A DNA stretch of 64,000 nt from Catenulispora pinistramenti (GTDB taxonomy: Bacteria; Actinomycetota; Actinomycetes; Streptomycetales; Catenulisporaceae). Shown one piece after another: positions 25,231-33,833 of the stretch. Where the stretch lies: positions 56,344 through 120,343 of the forward strand of contig NZ_JAAFYZ010000006.1 in NCBI RefSeq assembly GCF_018274385.1, written 5' to 3'. A program made the translations under genes and the position numbers. Each line of letters opens with the position of its first letter. Positions within the stretch are counted from its first letter, which is position 1. A model generated the notes under the pieces. That model was not told the origin of the DNA, searched no databases, and saw nothing but the letters and a program-made list of their open reading frames with translations.

Positions 25231-25377
25231 GCCGCCATTCTCCCCCGCGATCGGGGAGCCGCCGACCGGGTGCCGCCGGGGCCGGGGCGGCTATCGCCAC
25301 ACGCTCCAGCCGTTTCATATGACGAACGCGCCGTGGGGTATGCGCGGTCCGCCCGCACCCCCGCGTACGCTGAGCCC

Positions 25378-28296
25378 GTGGCGTTCGAGATGCCGAACTT
25401 CGGTGGTGAAGACAGTGACGCCGGGGGCGACAAGAACGGCCACCCGGCGGGATCGTCCGGCGGGTTCGGCGCCCGGAACGGATACCGGGTCGCGTTCGGG
25501 GTCCCGCCGCGGCGCACCAAGGTCCTGGCGATCACCCTGATGATCATGCTGGTGCTGGTCGTCGTCTTCCTGCTCTTCGACGGCGTCTACACCTCCTACC
25601 TGTGGTACCACTCCATCGGCGGCGGGCCCGTCTACCGGACCCGGACGATCACCCAGGCCGTGCTGTTCCTCGTCTTCGGCACCCTGATGGCGGTCCTGGT
25701 CGGCACCAACATCTGGCTCGCCTACCGCTTCCGCCCGCCACTGACCGGCGTCTCCCTGGAACAGCAGGCGCTGGACCGCTACCGGATGGGCCTGGCGCCG
25801 TTCCTGGCCTGGATCCTGACCGGGGCCTCGGTCCTGTTCGGCATCGCCGCCGGGGCCTCCTCCGCGGGCTCCTGGCGCACCTACCTGATGTGGGCCAACT
25901 CGGTCCCGTTCGGCACCGAGGACGCCGAGTTCCACAAGGACATCGGCTTCTACGTCTTCACCCTGCCCTGGCTGCGCCACATCCAGGGCTTCCTGGTCGC
26001 CGCGGTGCTGCTCTGCCTGCTCGCCGCGCTGCTCACGCACTACCTCTACGCCGGCGTCGCCCTGACCCCGCCCGCGGGCAGCCGCACGGCCGGCTCCAGA
26101 TCGTTGATGGGACACAGCCTCGGCTCCCGCGCCACCCGCGCCGCGCAGGTCCACATCTCGATCCTGCTCGGCTGCCTGGTCCTGGTGAAGGCCTACGCCT
26201 ACTGGCTCGACCGGTACTCGCTCAGCGTCGTCTCCTCCAAGATCACCAGCGGCTGGGCCGGCCCGACCTACAAGGACGTGCACGCGGTCCTGCCGGCCAA
26301 GACGATCCTGCTGGTGATCGCGGTGCTGTGCGCGCTGCTGTTCTTCGGCAACGCGGTCCGGCTGATCGTCCGGGGCGCCGTCCCGGTCATCGACCGCGGC
26401 GGCCATGCCTGGGCCCTGCCGGCGCTCGGCGTCTCGCTGATGGTGCTGGCCTCGGTGGTGATAGGCGGGGTCTATCCGCTGGCGGTGCAGCAGTTCCAGG
26501 TGAACCCGAACCAGGCGGCGAAGGAGGCGCCGTACATCCAGCGGAACATCGACGCCACGCGGGCCGCCTACGGGCTCAACGGCATCGAGGAGGACTCCTA
26601 CGCGGCCAAGACCGGCACCATACAGAACCAGCTGACCCCGGATGCCCAGGCCGTCGCCCAGATCCGCGTCGCGGACCCCGCGCTGCTCTCGGCGGCCTTC
26701 AACCAGCAACAGCAGGACCCGTCCCGCGCGTCGTACGAATTCCCCGACACCCTGGCCGTGGACCGCTACCCGGTGAACGGCAAAGTCCAGGACGCGATCG
26801 TCGGGGTCACCGGCGTCAACCTCGCCGGGCTGCCCGCCGCCCAGCGCGGCTGGTACAGCGAGCACCTGCAGCACACCCACGGCTATGGCTTCGCGGCTGC
26901 CAAGGGCGCCGCCGTGCAGGCCGATGGTTCGCCGGACTACATCGAGCAGAACCTCCCGCCCAGCGGCAGCCTCGGCAGCTACGAGCCGCGCGTCTACTTC
27001 GGCTCCGGCCTGCCGGACTACTCGATCGTCAGCGGCCCCGCGGCCTCGACCCCGGGGGTGTCGGTCGGCTCGTTCCTGAACAAGCTGATGTACGCGGCGA
27101 AGTTCCGCCAACCGAAGATCCTGTTGTCCGACAGTGTGAGTAAGGATTCGCGGATCGTGTACGACCGCGACCCTCTGCGACTCGTGCAGGCGGTCGCGCC
27201 GTGGCTGACTCTGGACGGCGCCACGTACCCGGCGGTGGTGGACGGCCGCATCCTGTGGGTGGTCGACGGTTACACGACCACCTCCGCGTATCCGTACTCG
27301 ACCACGACGCACCTGTCGGACGGCACCAGCAAGGTCAACTACGTCCGCGATTCGGTGAAGGCCACGGTCGACGCCGACACCGGCGCGGTGACGCTCTACG
27401 CCTGGGACGCCGGCGACCCGATCCTGAAGACCTGGATGAAGGCCTTCCCCGGGACCGTGAAGCCGCGCGCGGCGATCAGCCCCGACCTGCTGGCGCACCT
27501 GCGATACCCGCAGGACCTGTTCACCGCGCAGCGCGACCTCTTCGGCCGCTACCACGTGACCTCGGCCTCGGCGTTCTTCAGCGGCACCTCGGCCTGGAAC
27601 GCCCCGGCCGACCCGACGAAGACCTCCGCGCAGCCGCAGGCCCCGAACTACCTGACCCTCCAGATGCCCGGCCAGCCTGCGCCGTCCTTCTCCCTGGCGT
27701 CGACGCTGACCCCGGTGAACCGCGGCGATGTGGCCGCGTACATGGCCGTGGACTGCGATCCCGGGCCCGGCTACGGCAAGATCAGGGTCCTGGAGATCCC
27801 CTCCGGCACCAGCGTGCCGGGCCCGGGCCAGATCCAGAGCGCCTTCCAGAGCGCCTTCGCCGACCAGCTGAACGCCCTCGGCGCCGACAACGCGCGGGTG
27901 GTCGAAGGCAACCTGCTGACCCTGCCGCTCGGCGGCGGCCTGCTGTCGGTCGAGCCGGTGTACGCGCAGCCGGCCACCGGACCGGCCACGTACCCGCTGC
28001 TGAAGGGCGTCATGGTGGCCTTCGGCGGCAACACGGCCTTCGCCCCCACCCTGCAACAGGGCCTCGACGAGATCTTCTCCGGCACCTCCGGCGCGACCAC
28101 GGGCGAGAACCCGGTGACCGTGGACGACCAGCTGAAACAGGCCCTCGCCGACGCCGTCGCCGCCCAGAACACCGCCCGAGCGGCCCTGTCGAAGACCCCG
28201 CCGGACTGGCAGGCCTTCGGCGCTGCCGAGCAGGCCGTCCAGCAGGCCCTGGCCCGCGCCCAAGCCCTCGAGAACGCCCGTCAGCCGGCCAAGTGA
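25378..28296 (+). CDS. UPF0182 family large membrane protein
   Basis: A 972-residue protein with about seven transmembrane helices in the first 370 residues (starting TKVLAITLMIMLVLVVVFLLF) followed by a large extracytoplasmic domain (GYGFAAAKG, then SVEPVYAQP) and a coiled, Ala/Gln-rich C-terminus. This is the standard architecture of UPF0182, a conserved actinobacterial family of unknown function. A TACGCT hexamer at 25366-25371 lies 6 nt before the GTG start, implying a leaderless transcript and fixing the start. It is followed by a weak hairpin (28298-28316) and the initiator tRNA. Confidence 0.92.
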   Translation: MAFEMPNFGGEDSDAGGDKNGHPAGSSGGFGARNGYRVAFGVPPRRTKVLAITLMIMLVLVVVFLLFDGVYTSYLWYHSIGGGPVYRTRTITQAVLFLVFGTLMAVLVGTNIWLAYRFRPPLTGVSLEQQALDRYRMGLAPFLAWILTGASVLFGIAAGASSAGSWRTYLMWANSVPFGTEDAEFHKDIGFYVFTLPWLRHIQGFLVAAVLLCLLAALLTHYLYAGVALTPPAGSRTAGSRSLMGHSLGSRATRAAQVHISILLGCLVLVKAYAYWLDRYSLSVVSSKITSGWAGPTYKDVHAVLPAKTILLVIAVLCALLFFGNAVRLIVRGAVPVIDRGGHAWALPALGVSLMVLASVVIGGVYPLAVQQFQVNPNQAAKEAPYIQRNIDATRAAYGLNGIEEDSYAAKTGTIQNQLTPDAQAVAQIRVADPALLSAAFNQQQQDPSRASYEFPDTLAVDRYPVNGKVQDAIVGVTGVNLAGLPAAQRGWYSEHLQHTHGYGFAAAKGAAVQADGSPDYIEQNLPPSGSLGSYEPRVYFGSGLPDYSIVSGPAASTPGVSVGSFLNKLMYAAKFRQPKILLSDSVSKDSRIVYDRDPLRLVQAVAPWLTLDGATYPAVVDGRILWVVDGYTTTSAYPYSTTTHLSDGTSKVNYVRDSVKATVDADTGAVTLYAWDAGDPILKTWMKAFPGTVKPRAAISPDLLAHLRYPQDLFTAQRDLFGRYHVTSASAFFSGTSAWNAPADPTKTSAQPQAPNYLTLQMPGQPAPSFSLASTLTPVNRGDVAAYMAVDCDPGPGYGKIRVLEIPSGTSVPGPGQIQSAFQSAFADQLNALGADNARVVEGNLLTLPLGGGLLSVEPVYAQPATGPATYPLLKGVMVAFGGNTAFAPTLQQGLDEIFSGTSGATTGENPVTVDDQLKQALADAVAAQNTARAALSKTPPDWQAFGAAEQAVQQALARAQALENARQPAK

Positions 28297-28380
28297 CACC
28301 CGTGTGACCCACGGGTCCGCTGGCGCGCGCCTATTCGATTTGCTCTTGCGACCCTCCGCGGGTTACCTTTAGTTCACCGA

Positions 28381-28454
28381 CGCGGGGTGGAGCAGCTCGG
28401 TAGCTCGCTGGGCTCATAACCCAGAGGTCGCAGGTTCAAATCCTGTCCCCGCTA
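28381..28454 (+). tRNA. Initiator tRNA-fMet (CAT anticodon), copy 1
   Basis: A 74-nt cloverleaf: acceptor CGCGGGG/CCCCGCT, D-stem GAGC/GCTC, anticodon arm CTGGG-CTCATAA-CCCAG and T-arm GCAGG-TTCAAAT-CCTGT. The unpaired C1-T72 position and three consecutive G-C pairs in the anticodon stem are hallmarks of the initiator tRNA. CCA is not encoded. TTGCTC (28340-28345) and TACCTT (28364-28369), 18 nt apart, form a plausible promoter. Identical over all 74 nt to the copy at 58418-58491. Confidence 0.95.
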
Positions 28455-28460
28455 CTAGGG

Positions 28461-28490
28461 AAGGGCCCGGTTCTTCGGAACCGGGCCCTT
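28461..28490 (+). terminator. Terminator of tRNA-fMet copy 1
   Basis: A perfect 13-bp stem AAGGGCCCGGTTC/GAACCGGGCCCTT closed by a TTCG tetraloop, 6 nt after the tRNA. Confidence 0.9.
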
Positions 28491-28616
28491 CGGCGTTTAT
28501 CGGTCGGACCGCATGGTGTCCGTAGCCGACCTAAGTCTGTATCTAGACTGAAAAGTCGCTACCTGCCGCAATCGCGCTGTGACAGTATCCGTGGGCGGAT
28601 TCGACGGAGGAAGCCG

Positions 28617-29960
28617 TTGGCCCCGCATGACCTGTCGGTAGCGCGATTCGGGGGGGACGAGATGACGTCTACCATGCCCATGATTAGTAAGCGTCGTAGC
28701 GACTTATTCATGACGGAGGTCGGTGTACCAGCCGCGCGACGTGTCTGCCGTGTGTGGGTGAATGTTGACGAGGCCGGCGTCGACGAGCTCTTCACGCTGG
28801 CCGGTGCGCTCGGCTGGGGGTGCAGAGATCGAGGCTCGGCTCCGGGATCAATGGTCCGTCGGCGGATCGATGTGGAACTGCCGGTCGGCGGGTCTGTTTT
28901 CGGAGTCGCAGGGCGCGGCGCGCGTGAAGTCAATAACCGGCTTGAGGGCCGTCCCATGGGATACGAGATATCTAGATCCGAGGTGCTGCGGTCGCGACAG
29001 CCACTTAAGCCCGGGATACCGGCTTACAGGGTTCAGCAGGCCAACGACGTTCCGCGGCTGGAGAAGATTCGCCAGATGCTTGGAGCCGGGGACCTCGTGT
29101 TCGCTGCGGAAACGCCGATGAATGGCGCAGAACAGAGCCAGGGCGCAGAGGCCTTGGCGATGCAGCGCCGTAGAGACCGGTGGATCACGACCGTCGTCGG
29201 TGCGGTGCTCTTCGTCGTCGGTGTGATCGCGATGATCGTTCTGTTGGCTCGTGCACCGAGGTCGTCAGGGTTTGAGAAGGCACTTGTTCTGACCGTGATC
29301 GTGGCCGGGAGTCTTCCGGGCATCCGTCGGTTCCTACGGGGCGGTCAGCGGGCGAAGGTACTGCTAGTGGCTACCCCACTTGCCTTTCCGCTGATACTTC
29401 CGGCCACGATCGCGATGGGGAACGCCCGGGTCTCGAGCTACCTCGATCACTTCGGGCTGTCCCGCGACGATCTGGGGGTCGGAAGCGGACTGAGCTATTC
29501 GGCAGCGGCTCTGCCGGTCGCGGTCGCCGTGGCCCTGAGCTTGATGGTCATCGGGCTTTTCGGCTGGATCGCGTACCTGGTCGGCGACGATCGGTCCATT
29601 ATGGCTGGCCTGATGGTGGGCATTTCCATCGTCGCCTATCTGTCGGCGTCAATCGATGCGGCGATTCGTCTCGGAGATCATGAAGGTGCCGCTGCAGTGG
29701 CCGCAGTTCGGGCGGGTCGTGCGATTCCCGGGCTGGAGGACTATCGGCCGGATTTCGCGTGTGTCACGCCTCTCAAGACGCCGATCTCCATCCGCGGGGC
29801 CATGCTTGCGACGGATCACCCGATCTACGTGTTCAGTTCCCCACACGCGGCGCTGGTCGTAACCTGGGATCCGCGTACAGGACAGCCGACTTGGGTCGCC
29901 CCAGCTGATGTCTCCGTTCTCATCGTCGGCACGACCGTTCTGACCTGTCCCGTTCGGTGA
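28617..29960 (+). CDS. Multi-spanning membrane protein of unknown function, atypical composition
   Basis: A 447-residue protein I do not recognise. The first 190 residues are soluble and charged; five hydrophobic segments follow (around residues 200-225, 232-250, 260-280, 300-325 and 330-350), then a soluble C-terminal domain. It begins with TTG at 28617, 6 nt after a perfect GGAGGA, which I consider the true start; ATG 28662 is an alternative. Its base composition is visibly less GC-rich than the neighbours, and it uses the rare codon TTA (28704-28706), which is typical of late or horizontally acquired genes in these bacteria. It lies directly after the tRNA-fMet terminator. Possible recent acquisition. 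Confidence 0.7.
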   Translation: MAPHDLSVARFGGDEMTSTMPMISKRRSDLFMTEVGVPAARRVCRVWVNVDEAGVDELFTLAGALGWGCRDRGSAPGSMVRRRIDVELPVGGSVFGVAGRGAREVNNRLEGRPMGYEISRSEVLRSRQPLKPGIPAYRVQQANDVPRLEKIRQMLGAGDLVFAAETPMNGAEQSQGAEALAMQRRRDRWITTVVGAVLFVVGVIAMIVLLARAPRSSGFEKALVLTVIVAGSLPGIRRFLRGGQRAKVLLVATPLAFPLILPATIAMGNARVSSYLDHFGLSRDDLGVGSGLSYSAAALPVAVAVALSLMVIGLFGWIAYLVGDDRSIMAGLMVGISIVAYLSASIDAAIRLGDHEGAAAVAAVRAGRAIPGLEDYRPDFACVTPLKTPISIRGAMLATDHPIYVFSSPHAALVVTWDPRTGQPTWVAPADVSVLIVGTTVLTCPVR

Positions 29961-29972
29961 CACGGCGTGAAG

Positions 29973-30000
29973 GTCCGGCCCACGTGGCCGGGCCCTTTTC
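29973..30000 (+). terminator. Terminator after the atypical membrane protein
   Basis: A CCGGCC-CACGT-GGCCGG hairpin (29975-29991) followed by GCCCTTTTC, just after the stop of the upstream gene. Confidence 0.65.
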
Positions 30001-30058
30001 CGCGTTCCGGCCGTAGATATCCTCCTGACCTGCTCAATCCCATCTTCGCGACGGACTA

Positions 30059-30096
30059 TTCACTCAGGTTATACCTCTGGTGTATAGTCCTTTCTC
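30059..30096 (+). promoter_or_regulatory. Promoter and probable PadR operator
   Basis: TTCACT (30059-30064) and TATAGT (30083-30088), 18 nt apart, give a good promoter ending 8 nt before the GTG of padR, so the message is probably leaderless. An imperfect dyad, GTTATACC-TCT-GGTGTATAG (30068-30087), covers the -10 region and is a natural site for PadR autorepression. Confidence 0.55.
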
Positions 30097-30651
30097 GTGA
30101 CCGTCCCACTGACCCTGCTGGGCCTGCTGGCCCGAGGCCAGCCGACCCATGGCTACGACCTCAAGCGCGACTACGACAGCCACTTCGCCAACGGCAAGCC
30201 GCTGCCCTACGGCCAGGTCTACTCGACCCTCGGGCGGCTGGCCCGGGACGGGAAGGTGGTCGGCGGGGAGGCCGAGCCCGGGGACGGGCCGGATCGCAAG
30301 CGCTACGCGATCACCGATCTCGGGCGTAGCGAGGTGATGGGGTGGCTGTCGCAGACCGTGGAGCCGGAGCCGCACTTGCAGACCGTGCTCTTCTCGAAGG
30401 TCGTGCTGGCGCTGATGCTGGGTGAGGACGCGGCCGGCTATCTGGACGCCCAGCGGGCCGCGCATCTGCGGCGGATGCGCGAACTCACCGAGATCAAGCG
30501 GACCGGGCAGACGGTCGACGCTCTGTTGGCCGACTACGGACTGTTCCACCTCGAAGCCGATCTGCGCTGGATCGAGCTGACCTCCGCCAGGCTGACCGCC
30601 CTGGCCCAAGTCGTGTCCGACGATCAGAAGCAACTGGGGGAAAGGCAATGA
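30097..30651 (+). CDS. PadR-family transcriptional regulator
   Basis: A 184-residue PadR protein. The N-terminal winged helix shows the family pattern: LTLLGLLARGQPTHGYDLKRDYDSHF, then PYGQVYSTLGRLARDGKV and GPDRKRYAITDLGRSEVMGWL. The C-terminal helical domain (about residues 95-180) mediates dimer formation. Its stop overlaps the following ABC ATPase start (ATGA), so it is co-transcribed and translationally coupled with the exporter it probably controls, in the manner of PadR regulators of drug-efflux pumps. Confidence 0.9.
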   Translation: MTVPLTLLGLLARGQPTHGYDLKRDYDSHFANGKPLPYGQVYSTLGRLARDGKVVGGEAEPGDGPDRKRYAITDLGRSEVMGWLSQTVEPEPHLQTVLFSKVVLALMLGEDAAGYLDAQRAAHLRRMRELTEIKRTGQTVDALLADYGLFHLEADLRWIELTSARLTALAQVVSDDQKQLGERQ

Positions 30652-31334
30652 GCGAGTTCATCCTCGAGGCCAGGGACGTGCACCGCGCCTTCGGCCAGAC
30701 GCAGGCGCTGCGCGGGGCGAGCGTCGCCGTGCGGCGCGGCGAGATCCTGTCGATCATGGGGCCGTCCGGTTCCGGGAAGTCGACCTTGTTGCACTGCCTG
30801 GCCGGTATCTACACGCCGAACCAGGGCGAGGTGTGGTTCGACGGCACGCGGGTCGACACGCTGGGCGAGACCAAGCGCACCGAGTTGCGGCGCGACGCCT
30901 TCGGGTTCGTGTTCCAGTTCGGCCAGCTGGTGCCGGAGCTGACCGCGCTGGACAACGTCGCGCTGCCGCTGCTGCTGGCCAAGCAGCCGCGCCGGCAGGC
31001 GTACGCGCAGGCCGCGCCGTGGCTGGAACGCCTCGGCCTGGAGGAGCACGGCGACCACCGCAGCGGCGAGCTGTCCGGCGGCCAGGCCCAGCGCGTGGCG
31101 CTGGCCCGGGCGCTGGTGCACAAGCCGCGGGTGCTGTTCGCCGACGAGCCCACCGGCGCGCTGGACACCCTCACCGGCGAGACCGTGATGAACCTGCTGG
31201 TCACCGCCGCCCGCGAGGAGGGGACCACGGTCGTGCTGGTCACCCACGACGTCCGGGTGGCCGCCTATGCCGACCGCGAGGTCGTCGTCCGCGACGGCCG
31301 GGCCGTCACCACGCCGAGCTCGGCGGTGGCCTGA
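30648..31334 (+). CDS. MacB/LolD-type ABC transporter ATPase
   Basis: A 228-residue ABC ATPase with Walker A GPSGSGKST, signature LSGGQAQRVALARAL, Walker B VLFADEPTGALD and switch His in VTHD. The FxFQ motif (FVFQFGQLVPELTALDNV) marks the MacB/LolD class that energises FtsX-type permeases. It is preceded by the coupled padR gene and followed 2 nt later by its permease. Likely cargo: an antibiotic, peptide or lipoprotein; unknown. Confidence 0.92.
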   Translation: MSEFILEARDVHRAFGQTQALRGASVAVRRGEILSIMGPSGSGKSTLLHCLAGIYTPNQGEVWFDGTRVDTLGETKRTELRRDAFGFVFQFGQLVPELTALDNVALPLLLAKQPRRQAYAQAAPWLERLGLEEHGDHRSGELSGGQAQRVALARALVHKPRVLFADEPTGALDTLTGETVMNLLVTAAREEGTTVVLVTHDVRVAAYADREVVVRDGRAVTTPSSAVA

Positions 31335-31336
31335 CC

Positions 31337-33733
31337 ATGATCCGCATGGGGATGCGCCTGACGCTGCGCGGCGGCCGGGAAGCCGTGATCCGCTTGATCG
31401 TCACCACGCTCGCGGTGGCGGTCGGGGTCGCGGTGATGCTCGGGGTCTTCAGTCTGTTCAACGCCTATCAGAACACGACCACCCGGCAGTGCTGGGAGTG
31501 CTCGCCGACGACCATCCGCTCCGCGTCCGCTTCCGCCGGCGGGAGCGCGTCGTCGCAAGGACCGGGCCGCCCCGTCGGCCTGAACGCCGACGGCTCCGTC
31601 GACCTGGCCGCGGCGCAGCAAGCCGGCGCCAAGGAACTCTGGAACTTCTCCCAGGACTTCTACCAGGGCACCGAGCTGCGCCGCCTCGACCTGGCGGCCC
31701 TCACCGCCGACGCCCCTACCCTGCCCGGCATGCACACGGTGCCGGCCCCCGGGGAGTACTACGTCTCTCCGGCGCTCTCGCACCTGCTCGCCACCGTCCC
31801 GGCCGGCGAACTCGGCGACCGCTTCCCCGGCCACCAGGTCGGCATCATCCCCCGCGCCGCCCTCTACAGCCCGGATGAACTGGCCATCGTCATCGGCCAC
31901 ACCCCGCAGGAGTCGGCATCCCGCCCGGCGACCGAGCCGATCACCGCCATGTCGACGGCCAAGGAGGTGAAGGGCACCACCACCATCTACCGGTTCGCCT
32001 TCGCTTTCGGCACCGTCGCCCTGCTGCTCCCGATCATCATCATGGTCGGCACCGCCACCCGGCTGTCGGCGGCCCGCCGCGAGGAGCGGTACGCCGCGAT
32101 GCGCCTGGTCGGCGCGACGCCGCGGCAGGTCGCGACGGTCGCCTCGGTCGAGTCGTCGGTCGGCGCGGCCTGCGGCGCGGTCCTGGGCATGCTCGGCTAC
32201 CTGGCGCTGAGCTCACAGGTCGCGAAGGTGAACGTCACCGGCACCCGGTTCTTCCCCTCCGAAGTGTCTCCGGGCCTGCTGGGCTATCTCGGGGTCCTGG
32301 TCCTGGTGCCGGTCCTGGCCGCGTTCGCCGCGGTGCGCTCGCTGCGCCGGGTGCAGTACGACCCGCTGGCCGTCAGCCGCAAGGCCACCCCGAAGCCGCC
32401 GACCGTGAAGCGCCTGATCCCGCTGCTGCTCGGTGTGGCGCTCTTCGTGGTCGCCGTCAACATGCCGGCCAGCTCCAACGCGGACGGCGTGACCTATCCG
32501 TCGCTGATCCTCACCATGTGGGGTGTCGTGTTCGCCGGGCCCTGGGTCACCATGTGGTCCTCCCGGCTGCTGGCCCGCATCGGCGGCGGGGCCGCGACGA
32601 TGCTGGCCGCCCGCCGCCTGGCCGACGATCCGCGGGCGACGTTCCGCACGGTCGCCGGCGTGACCGTCGCGGTGTTCGTCGGGACGGCGGTGGCCGGGGT
32701 CCTGCCCACCACGGTCGCGGCCGAGACCTCCGGGCCGCGCGCGCCGCTGACCGATGTGCTGCGCCTGCGCTACGACATGAGCGGAGAGGGGGAGAAGGAC
32801 GGCCTCAGCCCCGACCAGGCCGCGGCCACATTGCACAACCTGCGGGCCATGCCCGGGGTGTCCGCGATTCCGATCTACGTCAGCGCCGCCGCCCCGGGCT
32901 GGACCCCGGACAGCGGCACTGCGCCGCCGCCCGGCTGGCAGCCGCCGCTGGATTACGTGAGCTGCTCCGAGGCCGCGGCCATCCCGGCGCTGGGCAGTTG
33001 CGCCCCCGGCCAGACCGTCTCGGTGATCGCCGCCGACGAGTTGTTCATCGACAACCCGCTGATGCTGCACCTGCCGGTGCTGGGCTACAGCGACATCGAC
33101 CGGACCAGCGGAAGCGGTACCGCCGCGACCGTCCCGTCCGATACCGACCTCGGCAAGCTCCAGGTCACGACCTTGATGGTGGCCGCCTCGAATCCCGCGA
33201 CTCTGGAACGCGCTCGCACCTATCTGGACATCCACGCCCCGGTCCTGATCGGCATGGGCAGCCCGGACCAGTGGTCCACCAACGCCGCCGGTCCGATGAC
33301 CTTCGGCGAGGTGGCCTCGGTCCGTGACGAGCAGTACCGGGCCGCGCAGCAGATGATCATGTTCGTGGTCGGTCTGACCCTGTTCGTGGCCGGCTGCGGC
33401 ATCGCCGTGGCCACCGCCGGCAGCCTCGTCGAGCGCAAGCGGCCGTTCACCCTGCTCCGGCTCTCCGGCACCCCGATGCGGACTTTGCGCCGCGTGGTGT
33501 TCCTGGAATCGGCGCTGCCGCTGTTCGCGGTGTCGGTCCTGGCCGGACTGTCCGCTTACGCGATGGCCGTGATCGCGGTGCGCTCGCTGGCCAAGGGCAT
33601 CTCGATGTCCTTCCCGTTCGGCACCTATTCCGTCGCCGTGTTCGTCGTGGTCGTCGCCGCCCTCGGCGTGATCCTCGGCTCGATGACGCTGCTGAGCCGG
33701 ATGACGCGCTCGGAATACGCGCGCTTCGAATAG
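31337..33733 (+). CDS. FtsX-like ABC transporter permease
   Basis: A 798-residue permease with about ten transmembrane helices: one near residue 20, groups of three around 215-330 and 360-430, and three around 680-795. Two extracytoplasmic regions lie between, the first with a CWEC pair that could form a disulfide. The duplicated FtsX domains show the usual RREERYAAMRLVGATPRQV coupling region, and the second copy RKRPFTLLRLSGTPMRTLRRV. It is the single-chain permease for the ATPase 2 nt upstream. The start ATG 31337 (MIRMGMRLTLRGG) fits the short gap. Confidence 0.9.
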   Translation: MIRMGMRLTLRGGREAVIRLIVTTLAVAVGVAVMLGVFSLFNAYQNTTTRQCWECSPTTIRSASASAGGSASSQGPGRPVGLNADGSVDLAAAQQAGAKELWNFSQDFYQGTELRRLDLAALTADAPTLPGMHTVPAPGEYYVSPALSHLLATVPAGELGDRFPGHQVGIIPRAALYSPDELAIVIGHTPQESASRPATEPITAMSTAKEVKGTTTIYRFAFAFGTVALLLPIIIMVGTATRLSAARREERYAAMRLVGATPRQVATVASVESSVGAACGAVLGMLGYLALSSQVAKVNVTGTRFFPSEVSPGLLGYLGVLVLVPVLAAFAAVRSLRRVQYDPLAVSRKATPKPPTVKRLIPLLLGVALFVVAVNMPASSNADGVTYPSLILTMWGVVFAGPWVTMWSSRLLARIGGGAATMLAARRLADDPRATFRTVAGVTVAVFVGTAVAGVLPTTVAAETSGPRAPLTDVLRLRYDMSGEGEKDGLSPDQAAATLHNLRAMPGVSAIPIYVSAAAPGWTPDSGTAPPPGWQPPLDYVSCSEAAAIPALGSCAPGQTVSVIAADELFIDNPLMLHLPVLGYSDIDRTSGSGTAATVPSDTDLGKLQVTTLMVAASNPATLERARTYLDIHAPVLIGMGSPDQWSTNAAGPMTFGEVASVRDEQYRAAQQMIMFVVGLTLFVAGCGIAVATAGSLVERKRPFTLLRLSGTPMRTLRRVVFLESALPLFAVSVLAGLSAYAMAVIAVRSLAKGISMSFPFGTYSVAVFVVVVAALGVILGSMTLLSRMTRSEYARFE

Positions 33734-33747
33734 CAGGCGAACGCAGG

Positions 33748-33782
33748 GCGGCCGGGGCGGACATCTAGTTCGCTCCGGCCGC
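33748..33782 (+). terminator. Terminator after the PadR-ABC operon
   Basis: GCGGCCGG and CCGGCCGC form an 8-bp stem with additional inner pairing, 14 nt after the permease stop. Confidence 0.6.
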
Positions 33783-33833
33783 TCCGCTGTTATCTTCAAG
33801 CACGGGTTTTTCAACATGGGGGAGTCAAACACC

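Noticed and set aside
25315..28299. 994-residue open frame on the minus strand
   Set aside because: It is the antisense shadow of the UPF0182 gene; the translation is His/Arg/Gln/Asp-rich with no domain, as expected for opposite strands of very GC-rich genes.
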